Assembly: GCA_028015205.1 (NCBI GenBank)
Contig: CM051508.1
Location: 12,356,001 to 12,420,000, forward strand
DNA length: 64,000 bases
Direction: 5' to 3'
Source: Mytilisepta virgata
Lineage: Eukaryota; Mollusca; Bivalvia; Mytilida; Mytilidae
How positions within the stretch are numbered: position 1 is the first letter of the stretch; each line of letters opens with the position of its first letter. Under the pieces are notes generated by a model. The model was not told the origin of the DNA, made no database searches, and was given only the letters and a program-made list of their open reading frames with translations. Below are positions 1 through 10,619 of this stretch, piece after piece. A program made the translations under genes and the position numbers.

Positions 1-746
1 GTATATGGTTTTCTGTGTTGTTTTTTTTTTCTTTGACACTTGTAGAAATATTTTTTCTCTTTGAACTTTCCTTATAACTTATAATATTTTAATTTTATTC
101 ACTCCTCATTTGATTTATTGTTCAAATGTCAAACCTATTGACCTGCATAGCACAATGAAATTATTTTAAATGCGGTTTATGTGGTTTTCCGTTTTTAAAA
201 TATGTCGATAAATTTCAATCTCATATCTGGGATAAAACTTGGCGACAATAGAATTATATTCAAAATACAATGTACATGTAACTGTAGGATAAAATTATGC
301 GCATGTTTGTTTCTAGAATAAGAACAGATTCATAGTGTGCTTTTATCGATAATTAAACTCATATAATCTCATACATTGAATTTATACGAATTTAGAAATA
401 TTTGTAGCATTTGTCGCGTGTGTTTTAAGAGATTTTTTTTTTCACTTGGATACTACGGTAAATCACTGGTTACAATGTAATAAATTATTTTTATTTGGCT
501 CTAACAAAGCCTAAAATTCTATATGCACAGACCAAAATGTAGAAATATTTCGTAATATAAACAGGCATTCAGAAATGTCAATAATAATTAATAATAATAA
601 ATAATAAATAATAATTATATATAAAATGTCAGCCATAGAGTATTTCTTGTTAGAATCCGTTTTTGACAAAATAAGCCTTTTCTCTAACATGTACCAAATA
701 GAAATACATTGTACCATATTTATTTCTGATTTTATAAAGATTAATA

Positions 747-911
747 GGTTCTTACACGAGTTCAAAATGAAGATTAGGAAATCTTCAACGAGTTTTTAAA
801 ATTCACATCTTTCCCGAGTGGAGCGCAGCGGAACGAGGGCAAAGACGCTGAATTTTAAAAACGAGTCGAATATTTTCCAGTTCTTCATTTTTGAACGAGT
901 GTAAGTACCTA
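747..911. mobile_element. Foldback (palindromic) MITE-like element
   Basis: Two arms of about 60 bp are inverted copies of each other: the left arm starts GGTTCTTACACGAG and the right arm, read in reverse, starts GGTACTTACACTCG. Both arms continue to a shared TTTTTAAAATTCA. The centre is itself a near palindrome around GGAGCGCAGCGG. No coding capacity. The flanks AATAGG/CCTATT extend the palindrome, so no clean target duplication can be called. Confidence 0.7.
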
Positions 912-1304
912 TTTCTTCCGTAAAAACATGGGTTTTAGGCCTCGCACACCCAGGTATTTTCAGTATGAACCGAAAAGTTATAGTAACGTTACTTTTGATT
1001 GGTCAAGAGTCACAATAAACGAATGTATTAAGGATTCTCATTGGACGTCATACCGAGTGAAGCCGAGCGCACCTGAGGTCGTCTTCACTAGGTCGTCTCG
1101 ACTCGAAAACGGCCATTTACGGAAGAAATCATGTAGAACCATTTAATAATTCATATTCATATGATTATTAATGCACTATACATTGAAAATCTAAATCCTT
1201 TAACATTCTATAAAGTTTTATTATCTTGTGATATGTAACGGAGTTCTGTCGTTATAGAACCGTATCAGGTTTATAACCACCCTCCATTAGCCGCGTTAGT
1301 GGAG

Positions 1305-1378
1305 TACACCTTTAGTTCAGTTGGTAGAGCGGTGGACTACTGAACCAAAGGTTACGGATTCGATCCCCGGTTGGAGAG
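1305..1378 (+). repeat. tRNA-like SINE head (degenerate tRNA)
   Basis: An A-box-like D arm (TTCAGTTGGTAGAGC) and a B box (GGATTCGATCC) sit at tRNA spacing. The acceptor stem does not pair and the anticodon stem has mismatches, so this is not a working tRNA. It is best read as a tRNA-derived SINE head or tRNA fossil. The same element lies at 42292-42370 in the duplicated block, so it predates the duplication. Confidence 0.65.
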
Positions 1379-2569
1379 GTAGGTAAGTTTGGGAGACAAA
1401 TCATGCTCTACTGTTAAAGATACACCGTTCAGCACCACCCAATAGACATAACCCCGAACACAAAAAAGCAGAACATTATTTGTCCTTGTTCAGACTAGTA
1501 CAAATCTCCTCTTAACTTCATGTATCTTGAAACACTGGTGTATAAAACATGTATAATACAGCATTCAATAATAGCCAATAAAAATCTAGATCTACAAAAA
1601 GCAGTTGGATGGTATAAAATCTAGATAGCAGGGTCACAATGTGCTCGCTTCAACTGTACCTTAGTTTCTGGTCAAACGAAAAACTCAGAAACAACATTCT
1701 CATAAAGGTTTTAATGTTATATCGACATGTAGTCCAACAGAAATCGTTTCTATATTTTGATAATTACCACCTAATTAACTAAGAATATTAATTTTATATA
1801 GCAAGGAGAGTTTTCATACAACAGAAATTATTTGACAATTTCTTTTCTTAATAAAATGAAATGGAGTAAAATTAATGTGGTCGGGTATGTTTTGCACCCT
1901 AAATTTCCTGGCAAATGTTTGCTCTTTACACCATTGTTAATATTTTGTGGCATTATAGTTGGTAATTGCGTTTTAAAACCAATAGACATAAAAATAATTA
2001 ATTGACCCTTTCGTGATGTTTTACAAGTTAAACTTGTATCATTTTTAATTCTAAAAATGATTTTCAGAAATATTCTGAAGTTTCCGCTTAGAAATAAACA
2101 CGTGTCGTATGATTAAACGTGCATGACTCAACAGTAATTGCCCAATGTAAAGTGAATTCAGAAATCCACTTTTAATGACATATATATACATTCTGCATAT
2201 CTGAGAAAGCAGTAATTTTAGCCCTTTTTCCGTACTACTGACAGGACAGTATGTCTTTGTTTCTCCATTGCATAAAATTCAAACCAAACAAAAAAAAAAC
2301 AAAAAGATAGAAAACTTTATCACTTGACAAATTTAATCATTAACACTAAAATTATTTCAACAACATGCTCAAGGATGTTCTGAAACGGGACTAAAATATA
2401 ACTTATTTCAAAGAAATGGTTACTATCATTCATATCTTTTGGAACGTATTAATTGTCTACACAAAAGGAAAATATTTACCTGAACAAGACCATATGTTCA
2501 TTAATAGAAAAAACCAGATCAACATTTTCAGTCTGCAATTATAAGTGAAAATATTCAAAAAAGTACCAT

Positions 2570-5076
2570 AATGATGCAATCAAAGAATGTGAATATAAGA
2601 TTGATACTTTCTAATCGAATCTAAAACATTTTTTTTTTATCTATAACTTGTTTTATATCATGATGCCATAAAATGTAACCGATATCCTGTATTTATCATA
2701 GTTTATCCTTGCACAAGGTGAAATTCCTGAAAGACCCCCCTTCTGAATTGTTAAAACCTATCACTTACACTTTTCAGAGTATCATGATATAAATAGGATA
2801 TACCCATGTCGGGCTAACTTATCATATACTTAGAACTAAATATGATGTTTTCTTTTTTGTGTAAAAATTAGAAATACACAGAAACCTTTGTTGACTAACA
2901 AAACATTCATATATCAGGCCCGGTGCTTCGCCTTGTCAGTCTGATATGGCCATATCAGACCGGGTGCGTACATAGGCAATACATAATATGGATTAGATCA
3001 TCTATAAATGTTTTAGGTTGTATTACTACAATTGCTGAGATATAAAGAGATGAACAATAGAATTATACTTACTTTTGAAACAAAGGCTTGAAGATGGTTT
3101 TATAATAAATTCTTTTAAATATAATTACATTTAATTTCCTTGTTAATTAGGCTAATTTCACGTACATTCGGAAACTATCTTTTAATTGAGGAAATAAATT
3201 TGATTTTGTATCATGCTATGTTTTCAATATCAAGCTGAAATATTATTGGATTAATACGATATTTATAGATTAATACATAGCCTTTTTCATATTGTGTTTG
3301 TTATCAGCCCAAAATCTTGATATCGGCCCCAAAGGTTCCGGCTTTATAAAGCTTTCTTCAATAAACCTTTTTGTTCTGGTTACGTCACATTTCTGATGCA
3401 ATCAAAGAAAGTAAATATCAGATTGATATTTTCTAATCGAATCTAAAACATTTTTTTTTATATCTATAACTTGTTTTATATTATGATGCCATAAAATGTA
3501 ACCGATATCCTGTATTTATCACAGTTTATCCTTGCACAAGGGGAAATTCTTGAAAGACCAACCCCCCCCCTTCTAAATTGTTTAAATCTATCACTTATAC
3601 TTTTCAGAGTATCATGATATAAATAGGATATACACCTGTCGGGCTAACATATATACTTAGTACTAAATATGAAGGTTTTTTCTGTAAAAATCAGCATTAC
3701 ACAGAATCCGATGTTGAATAATAAAACATTCATTTATCAGGCATGGTGCCTCGCCTTGTCAGTTTGATATGGTCATATCAGACCGGGTGAGTCCGTAGGC
3801 AATACATAATATGGATTAGATCATGTATAAATGTTTTAGGTCATATTACTACAATTGCTGAGATATAAAGAGATGAACAATAGAATTATACTTACTTTTG
3901 AAACAAAGGCTTGAAGATGGTTTTATAATACATACTTATGACTATAATTGCATTTAATTTTACTTGTTAATTAGGTTAATTTCACGTACATTCGGAAACT
4001 ATCTTTGAATTGAGGAAATAAATATTGATTTTGTATCATGGTATGTTTTTAATATCAAGCTGAAATATTATTGGATTATTACGATGTTTATAGATTTATA
4101 TATGGTCTTTTTCATATTGTCCTTGTTATCAGCCCAAAACCTTGATATCGGCCCCACGAAGGTTTTGGCTTTATTAAGCTTTTTTCAATAAACGTTTTGG
4201 TTATTGTTACGTCACATTTCTGATGCAATCAAAGAATGTAAATATCAGATTGATATTTTCTAATTGAATCTAAAACATTTTTTTTTATATCTACATGTAT
4301 AACTTGTTTTATATCACGATGGCTTAAAATGTAACTGATACCCTGTATTTATCATAGCTTATCCTTGCACAAGGTGAAATTCGTGAAAGACCCCCCCCCC
4401 CCTTTCTAAATTGTTAAAACCTATCACTTACACTTTTCAGAGTATCATGATATAAATAGGATATACCCCTGTTGAGCTAACATATCATATACTTAGAACT
4501 AAATATGATGGTTTTTTGTGTAAGAATCAGAAATACACAGAAACCTATATTGACTAACAAAACATTCATATATCAGGCCTGGTGCTTCACCTTGTCAGTC
4601 TGATAATGGCAAGATCAGACCGGTGCGTACTTAGGCAATACATAATATGGATTAGATCACCTATAAATGTTTTAGGTCGTATTACTACAATTGCTGAGAT
4701 ATAAAGAGATGAACAATAGAATTATACTTACTTTTGAAACAAAGGCTTGAAGATGGTTTTATAATAAATCCTTTTAACTATAATTACATTTAATTTCCTT
4801 GTTAATTAGGTTAATTTCACGTACATTCGGAAATTATCTTTGAATTGAGGAAATAAATACGATTTTGTATCATGGTATGTTTTCAATATCAAGCTGAATA
4901 TTATTGGATTAATACAATGTTTACAGTTTAATACTTGGTCTTTTTCATATTGTCCTTGTTATCAGCTCAAAACCTTGATATCGGCCCCGAAGGTTTCGGC
5001 TTTATTAAGCTTTCTTCAATAAACTTTTGTCTCATTGTTACGTCACATTTCTGATGCAATCAAAGAATGTAAATAT
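2570..5076 (+). repeat. Three tandem units of about 825 bp (left array)
   Basis: The start GATGCAATCAAAGAATG recurs at about 2571, 3396, 4223 and 5056, giving three units. Each unit contains a poly-C run in a CCTTGCACAAGG context, a hairpin around GATATGGCCATATC, and a conserved end near CGGCTTTATTAAG. No ORF is conserved between units. The right array at 43617-47875 has the same three units, interrupted by insertions. The units look like a non-autonomous element or complex satellite. Confidence 0.85.
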
Positions 5077-5094
5077 CAGATTGAGGTTTCCCAT

Positions 5095-5290
5095 TATTTA
5101 TTTACGGGAGTGACGTCAATTACGTGTCATTACCCGGATGTGTGGTCTGCGCATGTGTTGGTGGAAGCAGAAGTACCCGGAAGTGGTTTGTGCGCATGCG
5201 TAACCGGAAGAAGTGGTTTTCTCATTATTTGTTTATTTGTTTACAGAAATGACGTAAGTCACGTGCTGGGACCGGACGTACTATGCTTGA
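5095..5290 (+). promoter_or_regulatory. CpG-rich promoter-like segment with CRE, ETS and NRF1-type sites
   Basis: In an AT-rich window this stretch is unusually rich in CpG. It contains a full CRE palindrome TGACGTCA near 5111, a second half site ATGACGTAAGTCACGTG near 5249, several CCGGAAG or CCGGATG ETS-type cores, and TGCGCATGCGTA, which resembles the NRF1 consensus. No TATA box is evident. An ORF opens at 5413. It could also be the internal promoter of an inserted element, because the 825-bp array breaks just before it. Confidence 0.45.
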
Positions 5291-5412
5291 CCAGAATTCG
5301 GACTGGATTATCTCCCTTTTCCAGCGCTTCTCGGTCGTCTCTGGATCTTTCATCGGTCTGTATAGGGTAACGGTCTCGCATCGAGTCTCTAGGAACTGAT
5401 AATCACACTGTT

Positions 5413-5673
5413 ATGTCAAAGTCCGAGAGTATACGAAGTACACTACTGAAATTTCTACCTTATCCCGCACATTTCACCACGGGTGATGTTTTCCGCTCGT
5501 TCAAGGGAGGACCAAATGTAGGATTCGATTATGTCCCCTTACCTCCAGCTGATGCTGTCACCATTAGGTTAATGGAGGGTGTCCTTAGCAACCGCCTTGG
5601 CAACGGCGGTCCATTTCATTGCTCTATGATGCACTTCTTTTCTCTTTTCTTGTTCCATGCCGCTCTTCGCTAA
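5413..5673 (+). CDS. Short ORF of unknown function downstream of the CpG-rich segment
   Basis: An 86-codon ORF opens about 120 bp downstream of the promoter-like block. Its first 70 residues (starting MSKSESIRSTLLKF, then GPNVGFDYVPLPPADAV) look like ordinary protein. The last part is low complexity and overlaps the decayed minus-strand ORF region. I do not recognise a family. It could be a first exon, part of an inserted element, or chance coding in GC-richer DNA. Confidence 0.3.
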   Translation: MSKSESIRSTLLKFLPYPAHFTTGDVFRSFKGGPNVGFDYVPLPPADAVTIRLMEGVLSNRLGNGGPFHCSMMHFFSLFLFHAALR

Positions 5674-5870
5674 TCGTCGCTTTTCATCGCTACTCATAAC
5701 TATACTTGTCGCTGTTTTCGTTGCTGCTGCTGGTCCTGCTGCTTGTTGCTGTTCGTCATCGCTGCTCTTCTCTTGCTCATCGCTGTTTATCTCTTGCTCC
5801 TTCCTTTCTCTATGCTTGTTTTTGCTGCTAATCGCTGCTCATGACTATACTCGCGTGCTCACTACGGTTT
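5660..5870. repeat. Degenerate trinucleotide (CTG/GCT) tract
   Basis: Interrupted GCT/CTG triplets such as GCTGCTGCTGGTCCTGCTGC recur through this stretch. This explains the Ser/Cys/Leu-rich translations on the plus strand. It is not treated as coding. Confidence 0.55.
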
Positions 5871-6291
5871 TTTGCTGCTGGTGGTGGTGGGAATATTCCC
5901 ATGATTTTTTTAATTCGTAGTCTTCCTCTTCTCTGAGGCGTTTAGCCGATTTCTTCATCTATCTATGTCTTGAAGCCAGGACATCAGTCCGAGGTAATAT
6001 GTCTCTATATGAGCCAAACGTGTCTCTGTATGCTGCCATGCGTGCCTTGTCTTCTTCCATTCCGGCTTCGGCTGGTTCGTTTACTTTCTGTGAGTATTCC
6101 GGTCGATCTACTTGAAATGTTCTATTCAAAATGACTTCCCATGGGGACTGTTCGCCTTCCTCATCGGAGTCTTCGTTGGATTCATGGTCACTGCTTTGTT
6201 CCGATTCCTCATTATCGGTTTTTGTGGTGGTGTCTGAGACTGAATCACTATATATGAAATTACCCATCCGAACTATAATTCCGAAATACAA
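5838..6291 (-). pseudogene. Broken acidic ORF, probably element-derived
   Basis: A minus-strand frame starts with an acidic stretch (many S, D and E). It then reads SPWEVILNRTF and DKARMAAYRDTFGSYRDILP, and stops at 5959-5961. The same frame continues past the stop with MKKSAKRLREEEDYELKKSW until a second stop near 5838. Similar acidic, helix-rich proteins occur as multi-copy, element-associated ORFs in molluscs and cnidarians, by memory and uncertain. The internal stop and the loss of the expected middle segment make this a pseudogene. Confidence 0.45.
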
Positions 6292-6325
6292 ACAACTGGA
6301 AAATATATATTGTGTAATATTCCTA

Positions 6326-6351
6326 TTTTTTTTTTTTTTTTTTTTTTTTTT
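6326..6351 (+). repeat. Poly-T tract (26 T)
   Basis: An uninterrupted T run. It could be a slippage tract or, read on the other strand, the A tail of a lost retroelement. No element body was recognised beside it. Confidence 0.8.
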
Positions 6352-6359
6352 GGGATAAT

Positions 6360-9300
6360 AAATGTTTGATACATGTGTATATTAATTTATCCACCGGTTA
6401 ATTAACTTGTCGACAAGTTGTTGTTTTAAACGTAATAAAAAGGAGATTCGCTTGAATTGTTCTAAGGTAATGGGCAGAATAATTTTTGACACATGTGTTT
6501 TTTATACATTTACCAAAGTTTTGTTATACATTTATGTGTATACCTTCCTCTATCTGCTAGACGCCAAGCTGTTCAGAATTGCAGAAGTTTAGAAATAAAA
6601 ATATACATTGTCAAGACCATAAAAATCTATGAAGAGGGACTGAGAATTTCTAAATATTAATTCTCATTATATAAAAAAATATGCAAAGTGTGCAGTATTC
6701 TAATTTTAGAAAGGTACATTATCTCGTACTGAATAAAGTAACAGAAAAAAGGTAAACGAGGATTGGAAATGGTATAAATGTAGTGAATATACATCTTTAG
6801 GTACAAGACAACAATTTGAAATATCTGTATGGTGTTTAAAAGGTCCGATTTTGAAAATGTCGCCTTATTTTTATAATCATTCAGCCGTAACACATACTAA
6901 GAAAGTATTTTAGTTGCATCCATCCAGGAACGATCTACTTTGACTCTGAACAAGTTTATTCGGCTTTTTTCAACAAGCACTAATTATCAATTATTAGCTT
7001 AACAAAGGATATCAATTATTATTTTAACAGTCTTTGGTCGTAAAATCAACAATCTTGCTCACGGGAAATTCCTGCGGCGGACCATTTGACTTGAAGGGGT
7101 GGTTTGGATGACGAAGTCATATATTTTGTAAAAAATTGATAAATTGATATTTTTGATTCAACATTTTCGGGTCCGAATGAACTTATTTACATGCACAACT
7201 GTCCATTTTGTAAAATTTAGTTAATTAATTCTCATCATTCTCGACAAAAATAAAATTTTCGTTGAATATAATTATATAATAAAATTACGTGTATCTTTAC
7301 ATTTTTCTATTTAAGGAGTACATAGTAAATGTATTTGAAGCTGAAGTCAATATTTTTTCCGAACATCCGTATGCCGGCCATTTTATGACATACATTTAAG
7401 TGCGCCAAATTACTTTTCCAAAATGAACTACAACTGTATTTATTGAAGACTTAATCATACTGTCGTATATTTTCCTTCCAGTTTTTGCACGAGAATTTAG
7501 TGTTTTTTCCCACATCTACATAATTTGATCAACATCCTTGTTACAGGTATAAACAATCAAGTTAATAATACCTTGACCTGCTACTTTTAACAATGTACCG
7601 CGAGATTATTGTTAATTATCCTCTACATGATGAACAATTTATTTACACTGACACCGATATACGAACGTAAAATACACTTGGCATCGAAGGAAATAAATAA
7701 TTATGAAAAAGATTCGAATAAAATAAATAACTATAGATAAAGACAGATTGGACTTGGAAAACGTAACGTAAGTATTTAACCCATTTTATTATATCGATCT
7801 GCTGACCACTAAGTTGAACCGTGTTTTTTTCACAGTCAATTATAAACGACCTTTCACCTGACACCGGATGCCCAAGTTCAACAGTCAATATATCATTATT
7901 TTTAAAAATTGACAGCGGACCTCAAAAATATTGATGCTGATTATTGAGTACACTGATCTTACCGAAAATGGTTTAGGATTGCATTTAAACGGATGTGTAT
8001 TTACCGCATGTGTATTAAGTCGGTCACGTGTATTCAGTCTATTGGAAACACTCTATTATAATACTTACCTGCGTGTGACGAATCTATTAACTACGCATTT
8101 CTCATTTATGATTATTTTTTTTAATTCGACAGCGGACAATAGTATTGATTTTGATTATTGAATAAATTAATTTTAACGAAATTGGTTGAGGATTGTGTTA
8201 AAACTGACGTGTATTGATCAGCATGTGTTAAGCGACCTTAACGTGTATTCGGTCTTATCCAAAAACAATGATATGAAACAACCGACCAATCGCGTGCATT
8301 CAGTCGTATCAAGAAAGAACTGACCAATCATATGTCCGCATGGATGAGTGGTCAGGAGTACCCCAGGGGGTAACAAATAATCCTCACAATCCTTAATATT
8401 TCTAGTAACACCCTTAGAATAATCCTCACGCACAAATATTAGGGACAACACCTTAATCTAAAAGGAAAAAACAGCCTAATATAATTCTCACAAACTTAGA
8501 ATAATGTGTAACAACTTCAATATTAAACCTGTTACCCCTTAAGTTAAAGTTATGACGAGGAAACTAAGAAAACATTATTCTTAGTGGTCAGGCCCATCGT
8601 TGGCCTTATACATATATTGTTGTTATAACGATCGGACAAAGTTGAACCAATATAATGAATGCTATTTATTAAATTTATTTAACGCTGAGCCAAAATTAAT
8701 TATTTCTGATGATACCGGCCCAACATTATGTGGACAGTTTACTATAAATGACAAACACTCCTTGTTTGCCCATACATGTAATATTCAATAAATGATGTCG
8801 CAAAGTTTGATAAATATTAAAAATCAAATTTGTGATACAGATATTCCTAAGTACATGCAAATATGTAAAAAATACCGGGGAAAAGCAGGCAAACTTGTAC
8901 CCTTATTGTATTTTCAAACTACATATCCAGTGATGAACTCCTAACAGCCCCTTACAACACTTTGTGAAAATCCAATTGAAACAAAATATCCAAAATAAAA
9001 ACAAATCGGATACATAAATACCAAAAGCATAATGGTAAACTGATACAGGTATATTAAACATTTTTGCTGTCAATTTTGTTTTATTTATTTTCTAAATGCT
9101 ACAGATTAGATAATCGTAATCACCATTCTGAAAATTACGGTCTTCGGACGCAGCTGATTAAATATACATGCGTCCCAGGGACGCACGAGTTTAAAGAATG
9201 ACGCATACAGTCCGATTTTCATGCGTCCAGTAGTCGTGTACGCACCTTAGCGAGAACCCTGATTCATATAAATAAAATCATTGTATAACAGGCTATCACA

Positions 9301-9850
9301 TTGTCCATAAGATTTGTTGATACATAGATGACTCACAATGATGGGAATACTGAGTGACTGTAAACTGTCCACTTTCACATACATGTATATATTTTGATTT
9401 CGGATCCATTTTCTAAGAATTCTTCGCTGAATACCTATAATTCTCCTTCTGGAAATAAAAACATTTCTGTTTTACGATCTCCATTAAAATTAATTTACAT
9501 GAAACTTGGTATTATTGATGAAATCATTTTCAATATTGAATATATATTAAAGATTATCCCAGTGTTGAATCACATGAATGCACATTTTAATCCACACACC
9601 TTTGTAGTTATTAAGTTAATATCAAGTTTTTTCTCACACCAGGTCTCATAAAATTGTATTATGCAGGTGACACTCAATTTAAAACTTCACGCACATAACC
9701 GTCTGGTTATTGCTACTATTAGGAGGAATGTAGAACGTTCCATGGAGATATTTTTTATTTTTGAACTTTAATTCTAGCCATACCCATTCTAGCGAGCTAA
9801 TTTGTAAGTCTAATCTTTGTAAGATTGGACTTCATTTCCAATATACACTA
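6360..9850. other. Long stretch without a recognised gene
   Basis: AT-rich, apparently non-coding. Short ORFs here lack splice or family support. The only structures noted are a degenerate direct repeat at 7905-8200 and a GACGCA-rich patch at 9150-9250 that looks like a worn inverted repeat. Confidence 0.5.
7905..8200 (+). repeat. Degenerate direct repeat, offset about 217 bp
   Basis: The motif GACAGCGGAC, followed by ATTGATTTTGATTATTGA-like sequence and then GGATTG, occurs near 7911 and again near 8128 with the same order of landmarks. Origin unknown. Confidence 0.4.
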
Positions 9851-9853
9851 CTA

Positions 9854-9873
9854 CCCCCCCCCCCCCCCCCCCC
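9854..9873 (+). repeat. Poly-C tract (20 C)
   Basis: A pure C run just beyond the truncated end of the LINE fragment at 9890. It may mark the junction or be independent slippage. Confidence 0.8.
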
Positions 9874-9894
9874 GCCAAGCAATCAAACCTGTCC

Positions 9895-10350
9895 TTACGA
9901 AAAGGGGGCCGAAAACTTTGGAGTAATATTCGGTTTTAACCAACTCTCAGTTAACGATAAAATGTCATGAAAAGAATACTCAGCAGTGGTCATATCGAGT
10001 TTAGGTACAACGCTCTGACTATTCAAGTTCAGAAATGAGACTGGGTTATTAATGATACGACTGATACACGACGACACATGATTAGAACTATTAAGACTAG
10101 ATGAAAAATCTGACAACATGGGACCAGGGTTGGTTTCGATATCAGAAATGATCAACAGAATAAACAAAACAAAAAAGAAGTAGCTACTCACATGTTCTTC
10201 AGAACGTACATTGGTGTAGGACAACTCGACAGGCCACACACGATCAGAGTGCCGCGAGAGCGAGAAATTACCCACAAAGACGAAGAGAAAGCATAGCAAT
10301 ACAAGTGGCAGCGATTTCGGTCCGAAGCGAGCAAGTAAGTTGATGTACAA
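9895..10350 (-). CDS. 5' fragment of a LINE: hydrophobic leader, 2A peptide, start of endonuclease
   Basis: The ORF reads 151 codons on the minus strand. It has a hydrophobic N-terminus (about residues 13-29), a second hydrophobic run (57-69), then SDIETNPGP at residues 69-77 (10120-10143). That matches the 2A consensus D-x-E-x-N-P-G-P, at which ribosomes skip a peptide bond between G and P. Next come SFLNLNSQS and DILSLTESWL, which fit the start of the apurinic-type endonuclease domain of non-LTR retrotransposons. 2A-type leaders are known in LINEs of echinoderms and molluscs. The rest of the endonuclease and all of the RT are missing, so this copy cannot move by itself. Confidence 0.75.
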   Translation of the reverse strand: MYINLLARFGPKSLPLVLLCFLFVFVGNFSLSRHSDRVWPVELSYTNVRSEEHVSSYFFFVLFILLIISDIETNPGPMLSDFSSSLNSSNHVSSCISRIINNPVSFLNLNSQSVVPKLDMTTAEYSFHDILSLTESWLKPNITPKFSAPFS

Positions 10351-10560
10351 AATATCGACCGGGCTCAGTCGTTCCTCTGTGCAACCGTTAGCGATGATAT
10401 ATAAAATCGACCGATGCTCTCTCTGTACTGATTGATATCAACGCCCAAGGCAGTCAAGTGACACCCGGGTTGTGATCGTGATCAGTCGTAGAGTCATCGT
10501 AGCTGTTAATGTTAGTCACCTCGTGTAAAAAGTGTAAAAAAGAATAAAAAGACATTGAAA
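10351..10560 (-). mobile_element. Probable 5' untranslated region of the 2A LINE fragment
   Basis: GC-richer sequence directly upstream of the 2A ORF (minus strand), ending near a T/A-rich border at about 10560. It probably carries the element's internal promoter. The true 5' end cannot be fixed without other copies. Confidence 0.45.
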
Positions 10561-10619
10561 AAAAAACAAGAAAAACAATTGAACATTCAATTAGAGTGTT
10601 ATTCATAAACATGAAGGTG

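Larger units (their letters stand above)
1..5076. repeat. Segmental duplication block, left copy
   Basis: This stretch aligns by eye with 41565-47875. Shared landmarks in order are an AT-rich leader, a tRNA-like SINE head, unique-looking sequence around 1800-2560, and three tandem units of about 825 bp. The left copy has extra sequence at about 360-1090, including a foldback element, that the right copy lacks. The alignment stops sharply near 5077, where CpG-rich sequence begins. The duplication may start before the window. No gene was recognised in it. Confidence 0.85.

Noticed and set aside
1305..1378. Functional tRNA gene
   Set aside because: The acceptor stem does not pair and the anticodon stem is mismatched. 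Called a SINE head or fossil.
5657..5920. Hydrophobic plus-strand ORF of 87 codons
   Set aside because: Produced by degenerate GCT/CTG triplets on the strand opposite the decayed acidic ORF.
7643..7888. Minus-strand ORF with VELGHPVSGERSFIIDCEK as a possible exon
   Set aside because: One plausible segment but no clear acceptor, no domain pattern and no partner exon. Too weak to call.
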